Shown here: positions 24,571 through 32,659 of the stretch, piece after piece
Position numbering within the stretch: position 1 is the stretch's first letter
How the letters are laid out: every line of letters starts with the position of its first letter
NCBI GenBank assembly: GCA_903888765.1
Contig: CAISVF010000001.1
Coordinates: 1-32,659 of the forward strand
DNA length: 32,659 bases
Reading direction: 5' to 3'
DNA from: an uncultured Verrucomicrobia subdivision 3 bacterium
GTDB lineage: Bacteria; Verrucomicrobiota; Verrucomicrobiia; Limisphaerales; UBA11358
Notes under the pieces: model-generated
Database searches by the model: none
Told to the model about the DNA's origin: nothing
What the model saw: only the letters and a program-made list of their open reading frames with translations
Program-made: the position numbers and the translations under genes

Positions 24571-25827
24571 TCAGGGGAAGAGACCGCGAATGGCTTTCGC
24601 CTCGCGCACGCGTTGAATGCCAACACACAAAGCCGCTGTGCGCATGGATATTTTCTCGGCACGGGCGTTTTGCCATACCCGGTCATAGGCCTGGTCCAGA
24701 ATCTGGAACAATTTTTGCATCACCTCGGCCTCACTCCAGAAAAAACTCTGCAAATCCTGCACCCACTCAAAATACGAAACCACGACCCCGCCAGCATTGC
24801 AAAGGATATCCGGCAGAATAAAAACATCATCGCGCTGCGCCAGAATCAAATCCGCAGCCGGGGTTGTCGGCCCATTCGCGCCCTCAGCCAAAATACGGCA
24901 ACGGATTTCACCCGCGTTCTTTTCGGTAATCTGGCGCTCGAGCGCCGCTGGCAGCAGGACATCACAGGGGAGCAGCAGCAAATCCTCATTGGACACAGTA
25001 TCGCCGCCACTAAAACCACAGATCGTGCGCGTTTCCGCGAGATGCCGCGCGAGTTGTTCCAAATCAAGGCCTCGCAGATTCACCACCCCGCCGGACATAT
25101 CGCTGACAGCGATTATCCGGGCGCCAAAGCCAGCCAGCGTTTGCGCGGCAATGGCCCCCACGTTCCCATAACCTTGAACGGCCACGGTGGCATTATGCAG
25201 ATTCAAGCCAATCGTCTCAGCCGCACGCTGAACGAGATGGGCAACGCCACGTCCGGTAGCTTCACGCCGGCCCAGGGAACCTCCCAGGGCGATGGGCTTG
25301 CCGGTCACAATGCTCGGCACAGAGTAGCCCATATGCATCGAATAGGAATCCATGATCCAAGCCATTACCTGCTCATTAGTGCCCATATCCGGTGCCATGA
25401 TATCCACTTGAGGCCCAATGAAAGGGATCATCTCCTGGGTAAACCGCCTCGTGAGCCGCTCCACTTCGCGCAGGGGCATGTGGTGTGGATCGCAGGCAAT
25501 CCCACCTTTTGCGCCACCGTAAGGCAGTCCAGCCAGCGCGCACTTCCAACTCATCCACATCGCCAGCGCGGCGACTTCGCCCATGGTCACGTCAGGATGA
25601 AAGCGCAAGCCGCCCTTGGAGGGACCAAGCGTGAGATGGTGCTGCACCCGGTAGCCGCTATATACTCGCGTGGAGCCATCCTCGCAGTTGATGGGCAAGG
25701 AAACCGCCATGGCGCGCTTGGGATATTTCAAGCGCGGACGTTCAAACTCGGGTATTTCCAGATGGTCCGCCACGAAGTCAAATTGCTGGCACGCCATGTG
25801 AAACGTCGGATGGTTATATATTTCCAT
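24571..25827 (-). CDS. Glutamate/amino-acid dehydrogenase (Glu/Leu/Phe/Val family)
   Basis: A 418-residue hexameric-type dehydrogenase. The catalytic lysines have the family spacing: K71 (SKGGLRFHP), K95 (MSWKCALAG) and K107 (YGGAKGGI). The catalytic Asp region is MAPDMGTNEQVMAW, the Rossmann motif is VQGYGNVG, and the closing ILCNAGGVVVSYFEWVQ is typical of glutamate dehydrogenases. The reaction is oxidative deamination of glutamate to 2-oxoglutarate and ammonia, or the reverse. Glutamate is the most likely substrate, though leucine/valine enzymes share the fold. The start is the ATG at 25827 (MEIYNHPTFHMAC); an extended frame to 25863 has no family support. It lies 8 bp after the threonine synthase remnant and in line with ggt and the symporter gene, so the block may be one transcript. 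Confidence 0.92.
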   Translation of the reverse strand: MEIYNHPTFHMACQQFDFVADHLEIPEFERPRLKYPKRAMAVSLPINCEDGSTRVYSGYRVQHHLTLGPSKGGLRFHPDVTMGEVAALAMWMSWKCALAGLPYGGAKGGIACDPHHMPLREVERLTRRFTQEMIPFIGPQVDIMAPDMGTNEQVMAWIMDSYSMHMGYSVPSIVTGKPIALGGSLGRREATGRGVAHLVQRAAETIGLNLHNATVAVQGYGNVGAIAAQTLAGFGARIIAVSDMSGGVVNLRGLDLEQLARHLAETRTICGFSGGDTVSNEDLLLLPCDVLLPAALERQITEKNAGEIRCRILAEGANGPTTPAADLILAQRDDVFILPDILCNAGGVVVSYFEWVQDLQSFFWSEAEVMQKLFQILDQAYDRVWQNARAEKISMRTAALCVGIQRVREAKAIRGLFP

Positions 25828-25835
25828 AACAATAT

Positions 25836-26206
25836 TTATCGGGCAGATGAAATGGTTTCCCAATCCACAGGACGGCCAAGGTCGAGCAAGGGAATTTCCT
25901 CATGAACGGCCTCGGGATATTTCTGCGCCGCGCCTGAATTAAAAAGGACAAAGCGCTCATCTGGCAGGATTTCGCTGCGGGCGAGGAGCATTTCCAAAGT
26001 TTCCAGACACACCGCAGTCTCGTGACAGATTGCAAGGCTTTCCAGTGAAATTGATCGTTTCATTCAAGGCGCTACTACTTTTTGAGGCTCTGCCAGTCTT
26101 GGAGAACGCAGCGCGGACGCAGGCAATTCTCATACAATCCCTGAATCTGACCGGCATCGTACCGCACTGCATAGCAGCCACATTCCAGATTGGTGCCGAA
26201 GCTTAT
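25836..26206 (-). pseudogene. thrC: Threonine synthase remnant: N- and C-terminal ends with core deleted
   Basis: On the minus strand, 26206 to about 26085 reads (frame beginning at ATA, where an ATG may have been) NLECGCYAVRYDAGQIQGL, ENCLRP, then DWQSLKK and a TAG. This resembles the N-terminal zinc-ribbon of threonine synthases (L-E-C-x-x-C-G-x-x-Y-D-A-G, C-x-x-C-G-R-P-L), with several of the Cys and Gly lost. In another frame, from 26063 to 25836, SLAICHETAVCLETLEMLL and RFVLFNSGAAQKYPEAV match the C-terminal end of the same enzyme. The central 300 or so residues, including the PLP-lysine, are absent. A large in-frame deletion, a start-codon change and stops make it non-functional. It fills the space between ggt and the dehydrogenase exactly, 9 and 8 bp from each. 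The family call rests on short motifs judged by eye. Confidence 0.62.
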
Positions 26207-26215
26207 TTAAAGCTC

Positions 26216-27892
26216 TCACCATCCGCCCGCAGAACCACCCGCACGAGGGTCGGCTGCCCCGGTAAAGCTTTTGCCATCCGGACTCCGAGCCACGATTTGG
26301 GAAACAGCCACTGCAGGCAGTTCCTCCAGTTTATGCCCCCGATCTATCAGCGCCTGCTTTAAGGTCGCCGACAGTTTCTTTTCTACATACAGTGTATCGG
26401 GTGCCCACTGCTGATGAATACGAACCGCACCAACCGCCTGCGAGGGGCTCAATCCCAGATCCAGCATGCCGACCAATTCCTGCAAAACAGCGCTAATAAT
26501 TTTTGGTCCGCCGGCCGCCCCCAAGGAAATAATGGGCTGGCCATTCCGGAAAACCAGCGTCGGGCTCATGCTGGATAGAGGGCGTTTGCCGGGCGCGACG
26601 GAGTTGGCTTCCGCCCCGATGAGTCCAAAGTGATTTGGCACTCCGGCCTGAATGGAAAAATCATCCATCTGGTTATTCATAGTCACGCCAGTGCCAGGAA
26701 TTACGACTTTGGATCCAAAACTGGTGTTAATCGTCGCCGTGCAGGCAACCCAGTTGCCTTGGTCATCGGCCACCGAAAAATGGGTGGTGTGCTTCTTGAA
26801 CAAATCTGTCTGCCAATCAGGCGGCAAGCCATGCGAGGCGACCGGCGTTGCATGCGCGGGATGGATTTGTTTCGCCAAATCCGCCGCGTAAGCTTTTGAA
26901 ATCAATCCGCGCGGCACCTTGACAAAATCCGGGTCACCCAACCAATAAGCACGATCGGCGAAGGCGAGTTTCATCGCCTCGGCAAGCACATTCATCCGCG
27001 TGGCCTCATCGAGGTTTTTCAGGTCGAAATGTTCCAGGATATTCAACATCTCCAGAACGTGAACCCCGCCCGAACTGGGGGGCGGAAAAGAGACAACTTC
27101 ACACCCGCGATATAGCGTGGCAATCGGCTGACGCAATTCGATGTGATATTGCGCAAAATCATTCGAGGTCAAGATGCCGCCATGGTTTTTCATCCAAGCG
27201 TCCAGCGCCGCAGCGAAAGGGCCCCGATAAAACCAATCCGCGCCTCGTTCGGCAATGGCGCGATAGGTCCCGGCCAGATCGGGCTGCGCCAGATTTTCCC
27301 CCGCTGCGACCGGTCTGCCATCGTGGAAAAAAACTGCAGTAGAAGACGGAAATTTGCGCAAATCCTCAGCCACCGAAAACAGCAGTTTGGCGTAGTTGGC
27401 GGGCACAGGAAAACCTTTCTCCGCCAGATCTGCGGCCGGCAGCAACAAATCGCGCAGCTTTTTTTTGCCATAGTGTTTCACGGCAAAATCAAAGGCCGCG
27501 ATTTCGCCCGGAACGCCACTGGCGAGGGGGCCGGTCTGGCTCAATTGCGTGTCGCCTTTGCCTTCCCGGATAAACATATCGCGAGTCGCGGCCGCAGGCG
27601 CCATTTCCCGGCCATCAATGCACATGTTGGCACCATTCGCCAGGTGGATGAGCAGGAAACAACCGCCGCCAATGCCGGAATTATGGGTATCCACCACCCC
27701 AAGGGTGAGCCCCACAGCAACCGCAGCGTCAATGGCATTACCGCCGGATTTCAGCACAGCCACCCCTGCCTGCGTTGCCAGTGGGTTTACGGAGGCAACC
27801 ATGCCATGAGTCGGTTCTCCAGCCAAAGTGTTCAGAGTCGCCACCCGGAAAGCAGCAGCAAACAACAGAAAGCAAAGGGAATACAATTTCAT
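26216..27892 (-). CDS. ggt: Gamma-glutamyltranspeptidase (glutathione hydrolase)
   Basis: A 558-residue precursor with a signal peptide (MKLYSLCFLLFAAAFRVATL, to about residue 25), so it acts in the periplasm or outside. The family signatures are complete: GMVASVNPLATQAGVAVL, GGNAIDAAVA, NSGIGGGCFLL, the autoprocessing/nucleophile Thr at T369 in KKHTTHFSVADDQGN, and PLSSMSP in the small subunit with GAAGGPKI after it. Self-cleavage before T369 should give large and small subunits. It releases glutamate from glutathione and other gamma-glutamyl compounds. The gene begins 12 bp after the stop of the dicarboxylate/glutamate symporter gene. The two are almost certainly one operon in which ggt makes glutamate outside and the symporter brings it in. 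The C-terminus ends in a Gly/Ala-rich tail. Confidence 0.95.
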   Translation of the reverse strand: MKLYSLCFLLFAAAFRVATLNTLAGEPTHGMVASVNPLATQAGVAVLKSGGNAIDAAVAVGLTLGVVDTHNSGIGGGCFLLIHLANGANMCIDGREMAPAAATRDMFIREGKGDTQLSQTGPLASGVPGEIAAFDFAVKHYGKKKLRDLLLPAADLAEKGFPVPANYAKLLFSVAEDLRKFPSSTAVFFHDGRPVAAGENLAQPDLAGTYRAIAERGADWFYRGPFAAALDAWMKNHGGILTSNDFAQYHIELRQPIATLYRGCEVVSFPPPSSGGVHVLEMLNILEHFDLKNLDEATRMNVLAEAMKLAFADRAYWLGDPDFVKVPRGLISKAYAADLAKQIHPAHATPVASHGLPPDWQTDLFKKHTTHFSVADDQGNWVACTATINTSFGSKVVIPGTGVTMNNQMDDFSIQAGVPNHFGLIGAEANSVAPGKRPLSSMSPTLVFRNGQPIISLGAAGGPKIISAVLQELVGMLDLGLSPSQAVGAVRIHQQWAPDTLYVEKKLSATLKQALIDRGHKLEELPAVAVSQIVARSPDGKSFTGAADPRAGGSAGGW

Positions 27893-27904
27893 AAGCGGAA
27901 AATC

Positions 27905-29167
27905 TCAAGAGCGATGGCTGACAACCGGCATATCGGCATTGCCTGAGGGGATGCCCTCAAGATTCAGTTCACCTTCCCAGCGCGCCATGGCGGCCGAGGC
28001 CAGACAATTGCCAATGAGATTGACGGTGGTTCGCGCCATGTCCATCAGCGTATCCACACCCAAAATCAACGCCACGCCTTCCAGCGGCAGACCAAAAGTC
28101 ACCAACGTACCGGACAAGATCACCAGGGTTGCGCGCGGAACTGCCGCCACCCCTTTGCTGGTTAGCATCAATGTCAGCATCATCACCAATTGCTGACTGA
28201 TGGTCATGTGAACACCCGCCGCTTGCGCAACGTAAACCGAAGCCACTGCGAGATAAAGCGTGCTGCCGTCCAGATTGAAGGAATAGCCGGCGGGCAAGAC
28301 AAAGGAAACAATGCGCTTGGGCACCCCGAATTTCATCATGTTTTCCAACGCTAGAGGCAAGGCCGCAGCCGAGGAGGTGGTGGAAAAGGCAATCAACGCG
28401 GGATCTTTGACATGGCTAAAAAAACGGCGGATGGGAATACGGGCAAGTAAAGCCACCGGTAACAAAACACCCACGACAAACAAAACCAGAGCGCCATAAA
28501 GGACCAGCACCAGTTTGCCCAAATTCAGCAAAACCGCGATTCCCGAATGACCAACCGTAACAGCCATCGCAGCCCCCACCCCAAAGGGCGCGAGGCTCAT
28601 TACAATGTGGGTAAATTTAAACATGACTTCCGAAACACCCTCGAAAAAGCTCAGCATGGTTTCCTTGGGGCGACCGGATACCTGCATCAAAGCAACTGCA
28701 AAGAGCATGGCAAAGACGACAACCTGCAACACGTCGTTCGTAGCGGCGCTGTCGAAAAAACTGGTGGGAAAGATATGTTCCAAAATGTCCTTGCCCTTGG
28801 GCGCGACGGCAACGGCCACGCCATCAGGCTTGGCGGACGGGAGGGATACTCCCAAGCCGGGTTGAAAAACATTGACCATGATCAACCCCACAAACAAGGC
28901 AAGAGTCGTGACCACTTCAAAGTAGAGAATGGATTTAAGCGCCAGCCGTCCGACTGATTTCAAATCATCACCATGGGCGGCAATGCCGATTACCAGGGTG
29001 CTGAACAGCAAGGGGACAATGATACACTTGATCAACCGCAGGAAAATATTGGAAACGACCTGTAACGACTGGGATGCCTCCGGAAAAAACCAACCGATCA
29101 AGACGCCCGCGAAGATCGAAATCATGATCCAGCGCGTGAGCGAAATGCGTTTCAAAGCAGCAAACAT
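27905..29167 (-). CDS. Dicarboxylate/amino acid:cation symporter (DAACS, GltP/DctA-like)
   Basis: A 420-residue inner-membrane transporter of the glutamate/aspartate/C4-dicarboxylate family. Conserved lines are LIKCIIVPLLFSTLVIGIA, the serine-rich hairpin AFSTTSSAAALPLALE, SFNLDGSTLYLAVASVYVAQ (family NMDGT site) and the substrate-binding helix DTLMDMARTTVNLIGN. It has eight membrane helices and two re-entrant loops in the usual order. It couples uptake to Na+ or H+; glutamate is the likely cargo given ggt 12 bp downstream, but succinate or aspartate are possible. The start is the ATG at 29167; an upstream GTG at 29218 would add 17 residues without family similarity. There is no Shine-Dalgarno. 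Confidence 0.94.
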   Translation of the reverse strand: MFAALKRISLTRWIMISIFAGVLIGWFFPEASQSLQVVSNIFLRLIKCIIVPLLFSTLVIGIAAHGDDLKSVGRLALKSILYFEVVTTLALFVGLIMVNVFQPGLGVSLPSAKPDGVAVAVAPKGKDILEHIFPTSFFDSAATNDVLQVVVFAMLFAVALMQVSGRPKETMLSFFEGVSEVMFKFTHIVMSLAPFGVGAAMAVTVGHSGIAVLLNLGKLVLVLYGALVLFVVGVLLPVALLARIPIRRFFSHVKDPALIAFSTTSSAAALPLALENMMKFGVPKRIVSFVLPAGYSFNLDGSTLYLAVASVYVAQAAGVHMTISQQLVMMLTLMLTSKGVAAVPRATLVILSGTLVTFGLPLEGVALILGVDTLMDMARTTVNLIGNCLASAAMARWEGELNLEGIPSGNADMPVVSHRS

Positions 29168-29470
29168 ATTAAGAATAATTATTGGACAGGTTTCGGGCCG
29201 GATTAAACCACGAGGCACCGGGGCCCGGCACCACAGAACGGCCTAAGAGCTAACAGGCGCACGGGCGCTTGAACATAATGATTTTGTGCTATGGCCCTAC
29301 ACCGAAGGAAAATGTAAAACCAAGCAAAATGAGCCAGATGGCGGGATGGGTTATTGGATCCATCCAAGCCGCAGCGAGCCAATGGCGACGGTTCCCGCCC
29401 CGCAGACAGCCGGAGAAATTCACCTCGGGAAAAGCCACCCATTTTACCAACCACCAGTCACTCAATGTCT
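29168..29470. other. 303-bp intergenic region, no gene
   Basis: The gap between the symporter start and the end of the next minus-strand gene contains only overlapping short frames. A 6-bp palindrome (TTGGAT-CC-ATCCAA, 29354-29367) is visible, but no T-run or convincing promoter hexamers. The symporter promoter should be here but I cannot place it. Confidence 0.5.
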
Positions 29471-31672
29471 TCAGGGAATAACTACGCGATAAAACCGCTG
29501 GCGCAGGGAGCCAGAATGATCAATTAACGAGACGTTGGTCCCCGTTGCCTTAACATTCCCTAATATCTGCCAATTATCCCCGGCCAGATTGGTTGAAAAC
29601 AGCAATTGATAATTAACCCCGGCAAGAGAGTCCCAAGAAATTACAACATCACTGGTGCCCGCGCCGGGCAGACTTGGCGAAACCGTCGGGCCCGGAGTGG
29701 GCAAATAATTTAAGAGCACATTGCCTTGATAATCCACCGTGCTGACAAATTTTCCAGCTGGGAAAGTGTCATTAGCCAGAGCTTTGAATCCAACCATGCC
29801 AGAATTAATTGTGGAAGCCGCCATTGAAATGACTTTCCAGGTATGGGGCACCCGCCAAAATGCATTCGTCGTTGCGGGCGCTGAGGCAAGATTGGTGAAA
29901 TTGATCACCAATATGGCATTCGTTGATAAAGTCAAATTACCACCAGATAAAACAACCTGATTATAATTCGACCCTGGTGAATCTGTGCTGTTCGCAGCCA
30001 GTGACCAAAAGTAACTGCCAGCATTCATAAAAGTCAAACCGTTCGTTATGGTAAGCATCCCCATGGGATTACCAGGCGCAATGCCGCCGGCAATAAAGAC
30101 CGGCCCGCTTACCGTGCCGGCCCCCCCCAGCAAAGCCCCGGCATTCACCCACAGTGCACCCGCCCCATTTGCGGAACCGGAGGCATTATTTGCCAGCAGC
30201 AGCCCGGCCATATTGGTCGTGGTTCCGGAATAGGTGCTGGGGCCATTCAAAAACAGCGAGCCACCACCCGATTTAAACAAACCGCCGGAACCACTGATGA
30301 CGCTATTCACATAAAAACTGGCGGAAGCATTTAATTTAAGATCGAAACCTGAATTGATGAGATTCCCAAACAGGCTAAGGGGGCTGGAGGCGGCAGAAAA
30401 CGTCTGCGATGCCAACAACGTAAGGGAATTGCTAACGATCTGAGGAAAGGAGGAAAAGTTAGTAATCCCGGCCACCAAACTGATGCCATTGCCGAAATTG
30501 GTGTAACTACCACCCGCATTTGCCGCAAACTGCATGGTATAAATCCTGCCACTGCCGATGGTAAGCGCAGCAAGATTATTATTTACTGAACCGCCGCTAC
30601 CACCAAACAAAATATAGTTTCCGGCCACCGGAAGAATGCCATTAGCCCAATTGGTTGCCGTGGCACATTTGCCAGATCCGCCCGCCCAAACACAAGGCGC
30701 CGCGAGGCGCAGATCCAAACCATAGTAATTAGTAAAAAAATAATCCAGCGCCTGCGCCACCGCCAAGGCGTAAGCATTACGATTGGCCGAGGTGTCCCGC
30801 ACACCGGTATAGTTAGCCTCAATTTGCAAGCCATCCACCGGGCCGGCACTGCCATGCGACGAATGCACATCCGTGTTATATCCGCCATCAAAATAAGCAT
30901 TCCCGGCACCGGGATCGGGCATGTCCGGCCCAGGAACCGAAGGATATCCACGCGCTACCATGAGAGCCCCAAAACTATTGCTGCCACGCAAAATTTGCGA
31001 AAATGGGAGATTGAATTTTCCGGCAACCAAAGCACCCAGCGACCGGATACTGCTCTGAATGCGATAGCTGCTCTGATTTAAGGTGACATCAGAATAGCTC
31101 AGCTGCGTGGCCGATAAAAGATAGCCCAATTCCAAGCGCTGAATCGTGTGCCCCTGTCCATGCTGGTCAATATATAATCCAATCCCGCTGCGCGCCACTG
31201 CGGCATTGCTGCTGATATTAATGAAATTCTGGAATTCGTTCCAAGCCTGGGTTGCGTAAGAATTGGCATTGTACACCCCTTGCGCCAAACTCCGGTTGCA
31301 ATCAATTTTGGAGCGCTTCAACTGACAAATAATCACGTGCGGACAATGTCCGTAATAAGAGGAAAAAACAGTTTGCAAAGCAAGTGCCGTCTCAGCGGTG
31401 TTGGAATCCGTCACGGTGGTAAAATTCGGGTCAGAACCGTCATCCAGACGATCAGGAATTTCCGATGGGGTCAACGCTCCACCATGGGGCGCAGAAAAAA
31501 TTACGGGCAAATCACCCGAAATATATTCAATATAATTGCTCCGCCCGAAATACGCCTGCCCCGGCTGGTAGGTTTGGGCTTGAGCCAAAGATAACAGGAA
31601 GAGGGTAGAAAAAAATGCCGCCAGCAGCCTGATCGGCAGCCGGCGGCAAAGGTAAACAATGGATATTCCCAC
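29471..31672 (-). CDS. Secreted N-formylglutamate-amidohydrolase-like protein with autotransporter repeats
   Basis: A 733-residue exported protein (signal peptide to about residue 32, AQA cleavage). Residues 45-320 resemble N-formylglutamate amidohydrolase-type zinc hydrolases. They show FSAPHGG (H63), KRSKIDCNR (119-127), IDQHGQGH (H171, H175) and LQIEANYTGVR (E285), the pattern of metal and substrate ligands in that fold. Residues 325-650 are beta-helical autotransporter-associated repeats (GTTTNMAGLLLANNASG and TVSGPVFIAGGIAPGN). The end is the RFYRVVIP module. The FGase-like domain is normally cytoplasmic, so a secreted fusion is unusual; the true substrate may be another N-acyl amino acid or peptide. 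The start is a GTG at 31672, as no ATG is available before the signal peptide. It begins 9 bp after the stop of the upstream surface-protein gene, so the two are probably co-transcribed. Confidence 0.85.
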   Translation of the reverse strand: MGISIVYLCRRLPIRLLAAFFSTLFLLSLAQAQTYQPGQAYFGRSNYIEYISGDLPVIFSAPHGGALTPSEIPDRLDDGSDPNFTTVTDSNTAETALALQTVFSSYYGHCPHVIICQLKRSKIDCNRSLAQGVYNANSYATQAWNEFQNFINISSNAAVARSGIGLYIDQHGQGHTIQRLELGYLLSATQLSYSDVTLNQSSYRIQSSIRSLGALVAGKFNLPFSQILRGSNSFGALMVARGYPSVPGPDMPDPGAGNAYFDGGYNTDVHSSHGSAGPVDGLQIEANYTGVRDTSANRNAYALAVAQALDYFFTNYYGLDLRLAAPCVWAGGSGKCATATNWANGILPVAGNYILFGGSGGSVNNNLAALTIGSGRIYTMQFAANAGGSYTNFGNGISLVAGITNFSSFPQIVSNSLTLLASQTFSAASSPLSLFGNLINSGFDLKLNASASFYVNSVISGSGGLFKSGGGSLFLNGPSTYSGTTTNMAGLLLANNASGSANGAGALWVNAGALLGGAGTVSGPVFIAGGIAPGNPMGMLTITNGLTFMNAGSYFWSLAANSTDSPGSNYNQVVLSGGNLTLSTNAILVINFTNLASAPATTNAFWRVPHTWKVISMAASTINSGMVGFKALANDTFPAGKFVSTVDYQGNVLLNYLPTPGPTVSPSLPGAGTSDVVISWDSLAGVNYQLLFSTNLAGDNWQILGNVKATGTNVSLIDHSGSLRQRFYRVVIP

Positions 31673-31681
31673 GCTATTTCA

Positions 31682-32659
31682 TCAGGGCGAGGTCACCCGA
31701 TAAAACCGAAGACTATGCGCACCCGTGGTATCCGTCAAAGAAGTATTGGTGCCGGTTCCCGTGGTAGAACCAAAAGTGATCCAAGCAGACTGGGTGAGGT
31801 TTGTTTTATACTGCAGCGTATAAGATATGCCATTGAGCGAGGTCCACGACACCGTGGCATTGCCAACTCCCGCATTGGCTATGCGCGGGCTGAGGATTGG
31901 CCGGGGACTGTTTCCACCGGATGGCAAAGCAAGTACGCCACTGGTTATAGCCACATTGGTACCAGACACGGTGTAACCAGACACCTCGCTGCCCGCCAGG
32001 ATGGCAACCGGAATCGGTGGAAAATAGGGTCCGCTGGTGGTCCGGCCAAAAATATAATACGTTGGTGAGGCAGAGGGTGTTACATTAATGGAATAGTAGC
32101 TATTACCGGTGCCATTATTAAGGGGTTGTTCGGACATAGCGCCCACCAAAGTCCAATTAGTAATGGCCGTTGCGCCATTGGCGGAAGACCACGCGTACAA
32201 AGTTTGCGCCGCCGAATTGGTCAGAATCATATTTTCACCGCTGAAAAAGCCCGCACCCGCATCATAGGCGGCAAACAAGGCTGGGCCATTCGTTATGGTT
32301 TCCGACAAAGTAGCCGGCGTCAGCAATCCGCTGGAACCGGTAATCGTCGGGGTCCCGGCAAGACTGTCTCGATAGTAAAAGGCCGTCGAACTTGTGCCGG
32401 CTGCAATGGTCACGCTATTGATTACCGTTGAGCCGGTAGCGCCCGAAAGGAAGATTCCGCCGCCGGAAGTAGAGCTTAAGTTCACCACCGTATCGGAGGT
32501 GGCGTTAAACAAACTATTGCTCTGCAACAAAGTGACTGTTACCAAGGTCGAATTCTGCCCCACCTGACCGATCTGGGTGGGGGAAGCGAACGACAGTTTG
32601 GTGGCTCCCAGCGAACCGCCGGTGATTGATGGGGTAACAGTGGCCCAATTGGTGTCTGC
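31682..32659 (-). CDS. C-terminal part of a large surface protein (5' end outside window)
   Basis: The frame is open from the right window edge to the TGA at 31682, giving 325 codons of a longer protein; the GTG at 32563 is internal, not a start. Residues just inside the edge (LGATKLSFASPTQIGQ) begin a repeat seen in large bacterial surface proteins: a T-V-N-L-S-S-T-S-G-G core, then SVTIAAGTSSTAFYYRD and AGTPTITGSSG. A middle part (YAWSSANGATAITNWTL) and a Pro-rich stretch follow. The end is a fibronectin-like module with SYTLQYKTNLTQSAW and the terminal RFYRVTSP. It is secreted, probably adhesive or structural. No enzyme motif is visible in this part. It lies directly upstream of the FGase-like gene, 9 bp apart. 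Confidence 0.85.
   Translation of the reverse strand, partial: ADTNWATVTPSITGGSLGATKLSFASPTQIGQVGQNSTLVTVTLLQSNSLFNATSDTVVNLSSTSGGGIFLSGATGSTVINSVTIAAGTSSTAFYYRDSLAGTPTITGSSGLLTPATLSETITNGPALFAAYDAGAGFFSGENMILTNSAAQTLYAWSSANGATAITNWTLVGAMSEQPLNNGTGNSYYSINVTPSASPTYYIFGRTTSGPYFPPIPVAILAGSEVSGYTVSGTNVAITSGVLALPSGGNSPRPILSPRIANAGVGNATVSWTSLNGISYTLQYKTNLTQSAWITFGSTTGTGTNTSLTDTTGAHSLRFYRVTSP

Noticed and set aside
24613-25905. A 430-codon open frame on the plus strand opposite the dehydrogenase gene
   Set aside because: It is a shadow of a clearly identified minus-strand enzyme; the translation is rich in His, Arg and Pro without domain structure.
29168-29218. GTG start of the symporter 17 codons upstream
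   Set aside because: The extra residues are not family-like, and an ATG exists at the usual place.

Overview
The window looks like a chromosomal segment of a verrucomicrobial bacterium, probably of the Pedosphaera/Limisphaera type. This is an inference from protein style, not from a marker gene. The signs are a pseudopilin with an H-x9-DG motif, an exosortase with a PEP-CTERM substrate, very large secreted proteins built of autotransporter-associated beta-strand repeats, C-termini ending in FYRV, a beta-propeller histidine kinase, and start codons that mostly lack a Shine-Dalgarno sequence. No rRNA, tRNA, CRISPR array, insertion sequence or replication origin was found.

Left part (1-3700): a tightly packed plus-strand cluster holds an unknown partial gene, an unknown 260-residue protein, a PIN-domain nuclease and the first ~75 codons of a type I restriction HsdR subunit. 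HsdR then breaks off. About 1.9 kb without an intact gene follows, with a decayed sedolisin prodomain on the minus strand, two runs of 10-bp phased repeats, small hairpins and a 123-bp inverted repeat built of CCACGGATG-like words. It reads as an eroded defence/accessory locus.

3700-8422: a half-size EamA transporter (minus), a pseudopilin, a 181-bp palindromic element that overlaps the pseudopilin stop codon, and a coupled cvfB-rnr pair for RNA binding and RNA decay. 8398-14625 (minus): a 2075-residue secreted mosaic protein (DUF3472-like, PA14, beta-sandwich, Ig-like, autotransporter repeats, two InlB-type repeats) whose 3' end overlaps that of rnr by 25 bp.

14858-19181: an exosortase system. 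An exosortase with an extra C-terminal domain and a TPR membrane protein overlap by 4 bp. Facing them is a PEP-CTERM protein with a C39/papain-like Cys-His-Asp arrangement, with its own sigma70-like promoter and an intrinsic terminator. The protein is a natural candidate substrate of the exosortase.

19785-24407: a propeller-type sensor kinase and a LuxR-type response regulator (minus), divergent from an SDR oxidoreductase (plus). 24571-29167 (minus): a dicarboxylate/glutamate symporter, a gamma-glutamyltranspeptidase, the remains of a threonine synthase (both ends present, core missing) and a glutamate dehydrogenase. The intact genes could release, import and deaminate glutamate. 29471-32659 (minus): a secreted N-formylglutamate-amidohydrolase-like protein with autotransporter repeats, and the C-terminal part of another large surface protein that runs off the window.
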